The translations under genes were made by a program, and so were the position numbers. Positions 24,830 through 32,236 of a DNA stretch of 64,000 nt are shown piece by piece. The stretch is from Lachnospira hominis (ex Liu et al. 2021). GTDB taxonomy: Bacteria > Bacillota > Clostridia > Lachnospirales > Lachnospiraceae. Location of the stretch: positions 1 through 64,000 of the forward strand of contig NZ_JACOPD010000005.1 of assembly GCF_014287955.1 (NCBI RefSeq), given 5' to 3'. The notes below the pieces were generated by a model. It was not told the DNA's origin. It worked only from the letters and a program-made list of their open reading frames with translations, and made no database searches. The number at the start of each line of letters is the position of its first letter. Within the stretch, counting starts at the first letter, position 1.

Positions 24830-25290
24830 ACAATTCAGTAAAGGTAGTAGGACAGATACGATTAGGTAGTAGTGTTCTTGATGTATATGGTGATTTGGAT
24901 GAACCATTGTTCAAGGCAGCAGATATAGCAAATATTATTGAGTATAGTTACGGAAATACGTGGCGAATGCTTGATATGTGTGAGGCTGATGAAAAGCTGA
25001 ACCTACCAATGGTAGTTGCAGGTCAGAGAAGATCTGTAAGTTTTGTAAATGAGCACGGATTGTATAGTATTCTTTCACAGAGTAGAAAAGAAATTGCCAG
25101 AGCTTGGAGAAGAGTTGTTCACGATGAACTTATCAATCTCAGACGAACAAAAGGGTTTGATATTTCTGAGCAGTTTGATGAATGGAACAACGCTATGGAC
25201 AATATATATTTCGACGAAGCAACCGGACAGCTTATGCAATCAGTCACTACTCCTGGCGGAGATGTAGAACAGATACCATATAAAGGATAG
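24823..25290 (+). CDS. Bro-N domain protein (antirepressor type)
   Basis: The 155-residue protein has a Bro-N domain over about residues 10-115: VLDVYGDLDEPLFKAADIANII, RMLDMCEADEK, SVSFVNEHGLYSILSQSRK and ARAWRRVVHDELINLRR. Bro-N proteins bind DNA and often act as prophage antirepressors. The C-terminal domain found in classic antirepressors is missing; only about 40 residues follow. It lies in the replication operon. Confidence 0.82.
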   Translation: MVNNSVKVVGQIRLGSSVLDVYGDLDEPLFKAADIANIIEYSYGNTWRMLDMCEADEKLNLPMVVAGQRRSVSFVNEHGLYSILSQSRKEIARAWRRVVHDELINLRRTKGFDISEQFDEWNNAMDNIYFDEATGQLMQSVTTPGGDVEQIPYKG

Positions 25291-25297
25291 GTGCTTT

Positions 25298-25456
25298 ATG
25301 GAAAATTTATATTTTGAAGTTGATTTTGAAAAGTATTGCAAGACCTGTGAGCATAAAGACTTGGACGAGAGATGTGACCCTTGTTGTGAGTGCTTAGACC
25401 ATGGTAGCAATACACAATCAGAAAAACCTGTAAATTGGAAGGAGAAAACTCAATGA
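25298..25456 (+). CDS. Small cysteine-rich protein
   Basis: The 52-residue protein has CKTC and CDPCCEC groups (about 14-33), a likely single zinc site. It lies seven bases after the Bro-N gene and ends in ATGA overlap with the next gene. This tight packing supports it as real. Function unknown. Confidence 0.55.
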   Translation: MENLYFEVDFEKYCKTCEHKDLDERCDPCCECLDHGSNTQSEKPVNWKEKTQ

Positions 25457-25626
25457 GAGATACAGTTTTAGTAAGCATTGATTATGATGATAAGACCAAT
25501 AAAGGTGTACTGTGTGTTGGAAGACAGTTGCCGAATAAATCTGTTGATATTGTTAATGCAATCGATGGTCCGGAAGCTAAAGAGCTGTTTGTAAAGTTAA
25601 TCACGAAAAAGGCGGTGAAGAAATGA
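25453..25626 (+). CDS. Small unknown protein
   Basis: The 57-residue protein starts at the ATG in an ATGA overlap, with GGAAGGAG upstream. A TTG-started extension to 25435 was rejected because it would cover the ribosome site. It has a beta-rich start (DTVLVSIDYDDKTNKGVLCVG). Its stop overlaps the next ATG. Confidence 0.55.
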   Translation: MRDTVLVSIDYDDKTNKGVLCVGRQLPNKSVDIVNAIDGPEAKELFVKLITKKAVKK

Positions 25627-26573
25627 GCTTCCAGTATGACCAATATTTAGCAAATCACAGGGCTAATGTTAAAAGAGGATTTGACTGGCTATGTGAAAAT
25701 TTATCAGATGTTACGAATGATATTTCAGATGCAGCTTGGCAGATTGAATTTGCTCATGATAAGTCTAAAGATGAAGAGGACGAGTATAATGCATACGATG
25801 CATATTTTTATGGAAACAACAGGTCTTATAAAGTCGTCCAGGATTATCAAAAAGCATGGCTGATACATATTCATAGAAACCCACATCACTGGCAGTATTG
25901 GATACTTATTCATGACGATATGGAAAATGGAGAATTAGAGACCATTCTTGAAATGCCATACGATTATATCGTGGAGATGATTTGTGATTGGTGGGCTTTT
26001 AGTTGGTCTAACGGAAATCTGTATGAGATATTTAACTGGTATACCGAACATTCTAAATTTATGAAGCTTGCACCTAGAACGAGAGAGACTGTTGAGAATA
26101 TTCTTGATAAGATAAAGGAAAAACTCGACAGTATGGAAGTTGAGCATAGCGGTGTAAAAGGAATGAAGTGGGGTGTTAGGAATGGTCCTCCATATCCGAT
26201 AAAAGATAACGGACGAGTTGCAACTGTGCAGAAACATGGTACAATAAAAACAACAAAAATACCTAGAGAAAAATTTACAGAATATGCACTTAATCCAGAT
26301 AAAGCACCGAATAAAGCAAGAGCGTTTAAGTCGGCATTGGGATATACGAAAGATAACGCTGACGAGTTAATTAATAGTATCAATGAACATTTTGATGTTA
26401 CTAAATTAGAAGAGCGTGGCGATGGCGGATACGGAATGAGGTACCAACAAATCATGAAATTAAAAGGTCCTAATGAAAAAGAAGCAAATGTTCTTACAGC
26501 TTGGATAAAAGATGGTAATGATGGTATTAAATTAACAAGTGCATATGTTACAAAGAAGGAGGCTTCAGAATGA
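25623..26573 (+). CDS. DUF5662 - GMKWG tag - DUF6883 protein
   Basis: The 316-residue protein is modular. Residues 1 to about 170 match DUF5662: YLANHRANVKRGFDWL, IEFAHDKSK and HHWQYWILIHDD. Then comes VEHSGVKGMKWGVRNGPPYP (H175), the short peptide shared with the proteins at 39448, 39813 and 42317. The remainder (about 200-316) resembles DUF6883, with FTEYALNPDKAPNKARAFKSALGY. The tag thus lies at a domain boundary, not the N-terminus. DUF6883 occurs in phage and toxin-like settings. A small partner gene overlaps its stop. A virion-delivered role is inference. Confidence 0.7.
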   Translation: MSFQYDQYLANHRANVKRGFDWLCENLSDVTNDISDAAWQIEFAHDKSKDEEDEYNAYDAYFYGNNRSYKVVQDYQKAWLIHIHRNPHHWQYWILIHDDMENGELETILEMPYDYIVEMICDWWAFSWSNGNLYEIFNWYTEHSKFMKLAPRTRETVENILDKIKEKLDSMEVEHSGVKGMKWGVRNGPPYPIKDNGRVATVQKHGTIKTTKIPREKFTEYALNPDKAPNKARAFKSALGYTKDNADELINSINEHFDVTKLEERGDGGYGMRYQQIMKLKGPNEKEANVLTAWIKDGNDGIKLTSAYVTKKEASE

Positions 26574-26734
26574 AAATAAATCTGTATGATAGGGTTATAT
26601 TAAAAGATGGAAGAAAAGCTTCGATTGTTGAAATCCTAGAAGAAGGTGTCGCATATATTGCTGATGTAGATTTACCTGGTCAGGATTGGGATACAGTAGA
26701 AATCAAATATGAAGATATTGAAAGATTAGAATAG
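26570..26734 (+). CDS. Small partner of the DUF6883 protein
   Basis: The 54-residue protein (MKINLYDRVILKDGRKASIV, then an acidic end) looks like a small SH3/KOW-type barrel similar to DUF4926 proteins, which I associate with DUF6883 genes. Its ATG overlaps the stop of the 25623 gene, so the pair is translationally coupled. It could be an immunity or chaperone partner. A strong terminator follows. Confidence 0.5.
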   Translation: MKINLYDRVILKDGRKASIVEILEEGVAYIADVDLPGQDWDTVEIKYEDIERLE

Positions 26735-26756
26735 AAAAAAAAATATAGTATATGTG

Positions 26757-26796
26757 ACCCCATGAGTCTTTATAGGCTTGTGGGTTATTTTTTATT
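26757..26796 (+). terminator. Intrinsic terminator
   Basis: ACCC with ATGAGTCT on the left pairs with AGGCTTGTGGGT on the right around TTAT with mismatches; a T-rich tail follows (ATTTTTTATTT). Confidence 0.6.
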
Positions 26797-26813
26797 TAAA
26801 GGAGACGAATACA

Positions 26814-27833
26814 ATGGAAAATAATATTATTGCAGTAGATTTTGATGGAACTTTATGTGAGAACAAATACCCTGAGATCGGCGAGCCAAATATGGAGCTT
26901 ATTGATTTTCTTATGAATTGCCAGTTGAACGGAGATAAGGTTATTCTTTGGACTTGTAGAAACGAGGAACAGACAAAGGCAGCTGTTAATTGGTGTTCAG
27001 AGAAAGGACTTGTCTTTGACGCTGTTAATGAGAATCTTCCAGAAATTATTACTGAGTTCGGTGGAGATACCAGAAAGATATTTGCAAATATTTATATCGA
27101 TGACAGGAATGTATCTTTATATTCTTGCAGAGAAAAGACCTCTATGGATTTATGGGCTGAAAATGAGGTGGAGCTGGCTTGCGAACATGAGAAATCTGGT
27201 GATGATGGCGATGGATTTTCTGAGTATGGATGTGCTTGCTACAGAAGTGCATTAAAGGCATTTAATAGTCTTATGGAAGATAGACATAGCGGTATTGGAA
27301 TTACTAAAAATATTCTTAACCGCTTAATTGCAGGAAAGCCATTAACGCCAATTGTAGATACTGATGATATTTGGGATGCCGGTGGTAGTTTTGAGAAAAA
27401 TGGAGAGAAATCAATTCAGTGCAAACGAATGAGTTCTTTGTTTAAGCATATCAAAGAAGATGGCTCAATTAGTTACAACGATGTAACAAGAGCTGTATGT
27501 GTGAGTATCAATAACCAGAACAATACTTATCATAGCGGATTAATTGATAGGATTATGGATGAGATGTTTCCTATCACTATGCCATATATGCCGTCAACAA
27601 AACCATTCTATGTATATTGTGAGGATTTCTTATATGACACAGAAAATGGGGACTTTGATACCGTTGGCGTATTCTATGTGATTACTCCAAATGGAGAAAA
27701 GGTTAAGATTAACCGCTTCTTTGCAGAGAAAGATAATAAGTTTGAAGAGATTGATATTTTCAAATATGACGCAAGAAAAGAGGCTGCGGAGCAATTAAAG
27801 AAAGCTAATGTCCAGAGAGGAGCTGGAGAATGA
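26814..27833 (+). CDS. HAD-type phosphatase fused to a phage C-terminal domain
   Basis: Residues 1 to about 115 of 339 form a HAD fold: AVDFDGTLCENKYP (nucleophile and acid aspartates), VILWTCRNEEQ, and DDRN near 100 as the acidic motif. The substrate may be a nucleotide, as for small phage HAD phosphatases. The remaining 220 residues hold a separate domain with DRHSGIGITKNILNRLIAGKP and EDTDDIW-like text (here DTDDIW), also found in other phage proteins; function unknown. ATG 26814 follows AAAGGAGACG. The stop overlaps the MazG gene. Confidence 0.75.
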   Translation: MENNIIAVDFDGTLCENKYPEIGEPNMELIDFLMNCQLNGDKVILWTCRNEEQTKAAVNWCSEKGLVFDAVNENLPEIITEFGGDTRKIFANIYIDDRNVSLYSCREKTSMDLWAENEVELACEHEKSGDDGDGFSEYGCACYRSALKAFNSLMEDRHSGIGITKNILNRLIAGKPLTPIVDTDDIWDAGGSFEKNGEKSIQCKRMSSLFKHIKEDGSISYNDVTRAVCVSINNQNNTYHSGLIDRIMDEMFPITMPYMPSTKPFYVYCEDFLYDTENGDFDTVGVFYVITPNGEKVKINRFFAEKDNKFEEIDIFKYDARKEAAEQLKKANVQRGAGE

Positions 27834-28144
27834 ACAGAACTAGATTTATTCAAGGTTTAAATAGTAATATTGAACTTTCTGATAAAGAGAGAAGGCGAGC
27901 TATACGAAATAGTATAAATAAAAGACCTTGGAAATTGAATTGTACTATTGCTATGGAGGAATTTGCAGAACTCACACAGCAGGTTAGCAAACAAATTAGA
28001 GGTTATGGTGACAGAATTGGACTCATAGAAGAGATGGCAGATGCTTATATTTGCTTGAAACTTCTGGAGTCCATTTTTAATATCTCACCAGAAGATATGC
28101 AGAAAGCAATTGATGTGAAGATGGATAGAGAAAGGAAAAGATAG
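27830..28144 (+). CDS. MazG-like nucleotide pyrophosphohydrolase
   Basis: The 104-residue protein has the MazG helical motif EEFAELTQQVSKQIRG and the paired EEMADAYICLKLLE, which give the acidic metal-binding residues of (d)NTP pyrophosphohydrolases. Such enzymes adjust nucleotide or alarmone pools during infection. It overlaps the HAD gene by four bases and the next small gene by one. Confidence 0.78.
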   Translation: MNRTRFIQGLNSNIELSDKERRRAIRNSINKRPWKLNCTIAMEEFAELTQQVSKQIRGYGDRIGLIEEMADAYICLKLLESIFNISPEDMQKAIDVKMDRERKR

Positions 28145-28311
28145 TGAATCGAACAACAAAAATTAATGTTCTTGCATATGCTTCACGACCAGAAATGGAT
28201 ATCAACTACTTCGGAGATATTGTGGAATATCAGGGAAAAAGATATTTCGTCAGCCTCTCCGAAGAAGTGGTTGAATTTCGTGGGATTGTGAAAGAGGAGG
28301 AAAACATATGA
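28144..28311 (+). CDS. Small unknown protein (GTG start)
   Basis: A 55-residue frame starts at GTG 28144, overlapping the MazG stop, with GAAAGGAAAAG upstream. It is beta-rich (DIVEYQGKRYFVSLSEEVVEF). Its stop overlaps the next ATG (ATGA). Function unknown. Confidence 0.5.
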   Translation: MNRTTKINVLAYASRPEMDINYFGDIVEYQGKRYFVSLSEEVVEFRGIVKEEENI

Positions 28312-28466
28312 GCAACAATATAAGCACGATGTATACAAAGGACAAAAACCAAAAAGCTGGACGAAAAGGATATGTTAATTGGAAGACTGAAAAAGAAACT
28401 GCTATATCTCCAGCGGCTTATGGCGATTATATTTTACAGCATAGGAAAAGAGGTGGAAAAAGATGA
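28308..28466 (+). CDS. Small basic protein
   Basis: The 52-residue basic protein (MSNNISTMYTKDKNQKAGRK start, ending HRKRGGKR) has GAGGAGG upstream and overlaps both neighbours by four bases. It could bind nucleic acid. Function unknown. Confidence 0.5.
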   Translation: MSNNISTMYTKDKNQKAGRKGYVNWKTEKETAISPAAYGDYILQHRKRGGKR

Positions 28467-28720
28467 AGTTCCTTGTTTTATATTTCATAATAGCATTTGT
28501 GTTATCCGTAGTTGGTACTTACTATGATTATCGTAGTTCATATTTTCATAAAAGTATTGAATCTTATTTTAATGATAATTTTAAACTATCTGTTTGTATA
28601 TGCATATGGGTTTTCTGGCCTATAACATTAATTGTTTTATTTTTCATGACATGTATTCCATATGTATACATGGCAGCTGTCATGTTATTAGATAAGATTT
28701 TTGGAGGTAAAAAGAAATGA
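28463..28720 (+). CDS. Small two-helix membrane protein
   Basis: The 85-residue protein has two transmembrane helices (about 2-20, FLVLYFIIAFVLSVVGTYY, and about 45-78, ICIWVFWPITLIVLFFMTC). Coupled to both neighbours by short overlaps. Function unknown. Confidence 0.6.
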   Translation: MKFLVLYFIIAFVLSVVGTYYDYRSSYFHKSIESYFNDNFKLSVCICIWVFWPITLIVLFFMTCIPYVYMAAVMLLDKIFGGKKK

Positions 28721-28914
28721 TAAAATTAAAAGATATATTAACAATTACATGCTGTGATGTAACTGTTATGCATAGAACATTCCCGGCTGTTATATTTAGT
28801 CGCAATCGTTACGCATCACAATATTTTTCAAAAGATTTTTTAGATAGAGAAGTCAAAAAAATCGATACTTACAATGATAGGATCAGAGTCTGGCTAAAAG
28901 AAGAGGAGGAATAA
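28717..28914 (+). CDS. Small unknown protein
   Basis: The 65-residue basic protein (LKDILTITCCDVTVMHRTFP) is soluble and unrecognised. It overlaps the membrane protein gene by four bases and is spaced two bases from the next gene. Confidence 0.55.
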   Translation: MIKLKDILTITCCDVTVMHRTFPAVIFSRNRYASQYFSKDFLDREVKKIDTYNDRIRVWLKEEEE

Positions 28915-28916
28915 TA

Positions 28917-29219
28917 ATGAATAGCATAATTAATGAAATAACAATGAAGTTCCAGGAAACTAAAGACGAATTTATATTTCAGGTTTTGAGCGATTTTGCA
29001 TCGGATAAATACAATATTACAATTGAAAAAGAAGAATTAGTACGTGCTATTCAGTTAGTTCGAATGAGCAAAAAATATGGCCCTAGCATAGGCGAGCGTT
29101 GGGTGACTGCTACTCAGAATGTGGCAGAATTAGAACGTGCTTATGACAAAGGTTTTCACGATGGGATGCAGGAAGTACGTAAAAGTTTCGAAAGTGCTTT
29201 TAAGGAGGAAAAGAAATGA
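28917..29219 (+). CDS. Unknown helical protein
   Basis: The 100-residue protein is charged and helical (IINEITMKFQETKDEFIFQV, ending in EVRKSFESAFKEEKK). No domain recognised. GAGGAGG lies upstream, and its stop overlaps the next ATG. Confidence 0.55.
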   Translation: MNSIINEITMKFQETKDEFIFQVLSDFASDKYNITIEKEELVRAIQLVRMSKKYGPSIGERWVTATQNVAELERAYDKGFHDGMQEVRKSFESAFKEEKK

Positions 29220-29482
29220 TTAAAGAATTTTTTGAAAATCATGATCATTTATGTTTCAAGCTTCAACATATTGGTAGATACGGCGGTGCGTGGAAAATAC
29301 AAATATGTAATTCCACGTTAGAGCTTGGATGTAGTGAACCTATTTATGAGCATATCATATTAGATTCTGATATAAAAGATTCAAATGCAGATTTTGAAAC
29401 TATGATAATGGCTCCGGTTATCAGATGGTGGAATCATTCTAGGGATGTCAATAAGTACAAATATACAATTAAAAAGAAATAG
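29216..29482 (+). CDS. Unknown prophage protein
   Basis: The 88-residue protein has histidine- and glycine-rich text (CFKLQHIGRYGGAWKIQICN) and APVIRWWNHS near the end. No function recognised. Coupled by a four-base overlap to the preceding gene. Confidence 0.55.
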   Translation: MIKEFFENHDHLCFKLQHIGRYGGAWKIQICNSTLELGCSEPIYEHIILDSDIKDSNADFETMIMAPVIRWWNHSRDVNKYKYTIKKK

Positions 29483-29495
29483 GAGAGAAATAAAA

Positions 29496-29786
29496 ATGAA
29501 AACATTTAAAATAATAATAATATTAATATGCTGTCATTTGATAGGCGATTATACATTCCAATCTGATTTTATAGCAAATAGAAAAGGAAAAAATTGGTAT
29601 TATTTAGTTGCACATTGTGTACTATATTGCTTACCATTCCTCATTTTCTTTGATTTTACTTGGCAGATTTTGGTTATATTTATTACACATTTAATAATTG
29701 ATGCCTTAAAGGATAGATATCACAAAATTAATTACGTTACCGACCAGGTACTACATTATATTGTAATGTTAGTTTATTTATTATAG
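29496..29786 (+). CDS. DUF3307 membrane protein
   Basis: The 96-residue protein matches DUF3307: CHLIGDYTFQSDFIANRKGK near the start, a central LVAHCVLYCLPFLIFF segment, THLIIDALKDRYH and a hydrophobic end. It has three membrane helices. These proteins are common in phages and mobile elements, with no proven role. ATG 29496 follows GGAGAG; the frame back to 29445 lies in the previous gene. Confidence 0.75.
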   Translation: MKTFKIIIILICCHLIGDYTFQSDFIANRKGKNWYYLVAHCVLYCLPFLIFFDFTWQILVIFITHLIIDALKDRYHKINYVTDQVLHYIVMLVYLL

Positions 29787-29796
29787 GAGGTTAAGC

Positions 29797-30453
29797 ATGA
29801 TTAAATTAGAAAATGTGGTTCTGGCAAGTCCAGATCAGATGAAGTTTATTATTGAGGGCATGAGAAACCCTATGAATTCATGGGATAATAGTGACAGTAG
29901 TTGTGGAAAAGCAACAAGGGAGACTAATATTCAATGGTCTGATGACTATTTTATTGGAACTAATGATGCTAATCTTATGCAGCGTCTCTCAAATGCTTGT
30001 ACAGACCATAGAAAGTTTATGAGGATGATGCCGGTGTATGTGAGAATTACAGCACCTTTATATTGGTGGAAAGAATTTGATACTTATAAGGTTGGTACGG
30101 TTGCTAATAGCTGTAGTACAATGCATAAGATTGCTGAGAAGGAGTTTACGCTGGATGATTTTTCGACGGAACATTTAGCTTCTCAAACAAGACAAGTTTT
30201 AGAAATCACGATAGACGATTTAAACGATTCAAGATCTATATATTTAAAAACAAAGAACAAAGGTGATTGGTGGCAGATGATTCAGCTTCTTCCGAGCAGC
30301 TATAATCAGACTCGTAATGTTATGATGAATTATGAGGTGTTAGCAAATATTTATAAGTCTCGTAAAGACCATAAGCTGGATGAATGGAGAGAATTCTGCC
30401 GATGGATTGAGAGTTTACCATATTCTGAATTGGTTACTGGAGGTATGGAATGA
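29797..30453 (+). CDS. ThyX-like (flavin thymidylate synthase fold) protein
   Basis: The 218-residue protein contains YVRITAPLYWWKEFDTYKVG, VANSCSTMHKI and a C-terminal SYNQTRNVMMNYEVL. In phages of this group such proteins are related by fold to ThyX, which makes dTMP from dUMP with FAD and methylene-tetrahydrofolate. The canonical RHRxxSxNExSxRY motif is not present: the region reads YWWKEFDTYK and NSCSTMH instead, so catalysis and substrate are uncertain. The MazG and HAD genes nearby make a nucleotide-pool role plausible. Confidence 0.45.
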   Translation: MIKLENVVLASPDQMKFIIEGMRNPMNSWDNSDSSCGKATRETNIQWSDDYFIGTNDANLMQRLSNACTDHRKFMRMMPVYVRITAPLYWWKEFDTYKVGTVANSCSTMHKIAEKEFTLDDFSTEHLASQTRQVLEITIDDLNDSRSIYLKTKNKGDWWQMIQLLPSSYNQTRNVMMNYEVLANIYKSRKDHKLDEWREFCRWIESLPYSELVTGGME

Positions 30454-30590
30454 AAAAATGGTGTAAATACATTTTGTGCAGCTTAATTGTAACGATATGC
30501 GGTTCTATATTATCTTTTATCATAAAAGAGAGTGTATTGATTTGTGATATTTATGTAATGACGACTATTTTATTATTTTCTAAGGAGTGA
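30450..30590 (+). CDS. Small hydrophobic membrane peptide
   Basis: A 46-residue frame (KKWCKYILCSLIVTICGSI, then LSFIIKESVLICDIYVM) overlaps the ThyX-like stop by four bases. It would form one or two membrane helices. Its end carries the AAGGAG ribosome site of the next gene. Confidence 0.45.
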   Translation: MKKWCKYILCSLIVTICGSILSFIIKESVLICDIYVMTTILLFSKE

Positions 30591-30594
30591 TATT

Positions 30595-30789
30595 TTGACA
30601 GTTACGGTAAAAGACTACTGGAAATCCCATGTTAGCTCTGTAATTTATGGGTACTGCGTTTGCGGGCGAGAGGTACAGCACTCAGCTAAGAAGATTGATG
30701 AAAAGTGCCCATTATGCAGAGCAACTCTTGAGTGGGATTTATCAGATAAGAAATTATGGCATAACGGAAAGGAGAACAAAGTAATATGA
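30595..30789 (+). CDS. Small zinc-ribbon protein (TTG start)
   Basis: The 64-residue protein has CVCG (about 21-24) and CPLC (about 38-41), a four-cysteine zinc ribbon. The start is a TTG at 30595 with AAGGAG at a good distance. It overlaps the next gene by four bases. It could be a nucleic-acid- or protein-binding adaptor. Confidence 0.6.
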   Translation: MTVTVKDYWKSHVSSVIYGYCVCGREVQHSAKKIDEKCPLCRATLEWDLSDKKLWHNGKENKVI

Positions 30790-30962
30790 CACATGATAAG
30801 TATGATACTGATATTTTAAAAACTTTAAAGTCTATAGATGCGAGTTTGAAGAGTATTGCTAAAAGTATACAGGTGAAAAATACAACTGTTGATAACGATT
30901 CAGAAGAAGCTACAAAGGATTTAATCGATAAGAAAACGGAGGAAATGAAAGATGACAATTAA
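30786..30962 (+). CDS. Small coiled-coil protein
   Basis: The 58-residue frame (MTHDKYDTDILKTLKSIDAS) is helical and charged, with heptad-like spacing. GGAAAGGAG is upstream. It overlaps the zinc-ribbon gene by four bases and the next gene by eleven. Function unknown. Confidence 0.5.
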   Translation: MTHDKYDTDILKTLKSIDASLKSIAKSIQVKNTTVDNDSEEATKDLIDKKTEEMKDDN

Positions 30963-31167
30963 CGAGTTACTACCTATTTTAATACTGTTGTTTGTGGTGT
31001 TTATTTTGGTATATACACTTACAACTAGAATTTTAGAAAGTTTTGAGTATAAGTCAAAGATGGAGACGCTTGGTAAAGTTTCAAAAGCTTTGATAGACAA
31101 AGACGTATTGATTGATTATAAGAGCTTTATAGAATTACTGGACTTAGAAAAGGAAAATAAGAAATAA
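30952..31167 (+). CDS. Small membrane-anchored protein
   Basis: The 71-residue protein starts with a transmembrane helix (LLPILILLFVVFILVYTL) and ends in a charged helix. The ATG lies inside the end of the previous gene with GGAGG upstream. Function unknown. Confidence 0.58.
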   Translation: MTINELLPILILLFVVFILVYTLTTRILESFEYKSKMETLGKVSKALIDKDVLIDYKSFIELLDLEKENKK

Positions 31168-31185
31168 CAGGCTAAGGAGAAGTAA

Positions 31186-31422
31186 ATGCGTATGATTAGT
31201 GGGTTCGGTTACAGAAATCCAGAAGGTTATCCGGACCCAACTGCGTATAGTGCAATAAATAATGTAGAGAAAACACCTGTAGAAAACAAAACATCACCAG
31301 AAGATGAAGAACGTTTTCGCAAGCTTTTAAATACTATATTTACTATATGTGAGTTGGCTGGATTTCATATTGAAGGAAGAATTGTTATAAAAGACTGTAA
31401 AACAGGTAAAATTTGGAGGTAA
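31186..31422 (+). CDS. Small conserved phage protein
   Basis: The 78-residue protein starts MRMISGFGYRNPEGYPDPTA and ends with GFHIEGRIVIKDCKTGKIW. The type is common in Clostridia phages and has no known function. AAGGAG lies 13 bases upstream. Confidence 0.6.
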   Translation: MRMISGFGYRNPEGYPDPTAYSAINNVEKTPVENKTSPEDEERFRKLLNTIFTICELAGFHIEGRIVIKDCKTGKIWR

Positions 31423-31426
31423 CAGT

Positions 31427-31600
31427 ATGGAATATGATGATATTTTACAGGCATTATGTGATGTGTGGGAAAGAGTTAAGGAAATTATGAAGAGATTTGC
31501 CGAACATATAAGGGAACATAGGGACTTTTACGTTCGTACAGAGTATACATATATTCCAATATTCCGCAGAAATATGCCGTATCACAGAAGAAATTTTTAA
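31427..31600 (+). CDS. Small basic protein
   Basis: The 57-residue frame (MEYDDILQALCDVWERVKEI, ending RRNMPYHRRNF) follows TGGAGG by seven bases. The acidic start and strongly basic end suggest a nucleic-acid or partner-binding peptide. Function unknown. Confidence 0.5.
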   Translation: MEYDDILQALCDVWERVKEIMKRFAEHIREHRDFYVRTEYTYIPIFRRNMPYHRRNF

Positions 31601-31621
31601 AATTTGGAGGTGAATTTGTAG

Positions 31622-31807
31622 GTGAATAAGCGTGGAAGACCGCCTAGAGACGACGGAGAAGTAAAAAATAAGCAGTATAGATTGCGTTTGTCGGACTGTG
31701 AGGAGTCTATTTTGGATGAATTATCGACTGAATATGGTATGCCAAAGGCTGAAATTCTGAGAAGAGGACTAAGAATGCAACATAATTTGCTGAGACATAC
31801 TGGGTAA
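31622..31807 (+). CDS. Ribbon-helix-helix regulator
   Basis: The 61-residue protein starts with an AT-hook-like KRGRPPRDD, followed by a beta strand KQYRLRLSDCEESILDELS and GMPKAEILRRGLRM, the typical strand-helix-helix pattern of CopG/Arc-type repressors that bind palindromic operators as dimers. The start is GTG 31622 with TGGAGG upstream. It lies immediately upstream of three evenly spaced TGGATATCCA palindromes, which are the obvious candidate operators. Confidence 0.7.
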   Translation: MNKRGRPPRDDGEVKNKQYRLRLSDCEESILDELSTEYGMPKAEILRRGLRMQHNLLRHTG

Positions 31808-31831
31808 ATTGATAAAAATTGGCTGAATTCG

Positions 31832-32060
31832 TGGATATCCATTTAATCATTTTTGGTCATTTTCTGCCCACTTTTGGGAAAATAAAAACGGGCAGAGACT
31901 GAAAAATTTGGGCAAAAGTGTGAAAAATATTTAATGGATATCCAACTTTGGTCAAAAATTTGGGTTTTCTGCCCACTTTTTAAAACGTTTTTGTCCATAA
32001 ACTGAATGCCCGCAAGCCCAGTATTTATGCGGGTTCTGAGTTCTTGGATATCCAACTTTG
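31832..32060 (+). repeat. Three-copy palindromic repeat array (operator or origin candidate)
   Basis: The 10-base palindrome TGGATATCCA occurs at 31832, 31935 and 32045, spaced 103 and 110 bases. Each copy is followed by a TTTGGTCA-type box, and CTGCCCACTTTT follows in the first two copies; the third has a shortened CCCACTTTT. The region between 31808 and 32236 has no + strand gene. An A+T-rich tract lies at 32090-32140. It fits an operator array for the adjacent ribbon-helix-helix protein or an iteron-type origin. Confidence 0.6.
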
Positions 32061-32177
32061 GTCAAAAACCCACTTTTTTTTCAACTTTAATGCGAAGAAA
32101 AAGTTTAATAAATATATATAATTAGCAAAAATTTTTGGGTTTTTGTCCAAGAAGGTAGTTCCAGCTCAAGAAGCGAC

Positions 32178-32206
32178 TTTAAATTTATTTTCAGCTATGG
32201 TATAAT
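32178..32206 (+). promoter_or_regulatory. Sigma-A promoter of the cargo gene
   Basis: TATAAT (32201-32206) is preceded by an extended TG motif (TGGTATAAT). The -35 box near 32178 is weak, as is usual with extended -10 promoters. It lies downstream of the palindrome array and 31 bases before the gene at 32237. Confidence 0.6.
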
Positions 32207-32236
32207 GTTGATAGTTTAAATATGGAGGGAAATATA

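Noticed and set aside
31843..32055. 70-codon minus-strand frame with internal repeats
   Set aside because: The repeats are those of the DNA palindrome array; there is no ribosome site.
31808..32236. CRISPR array
   Set aside because: Only three degenerate units of over 100 bases with similar intervening text; no conserved short repeats with unique spacers.
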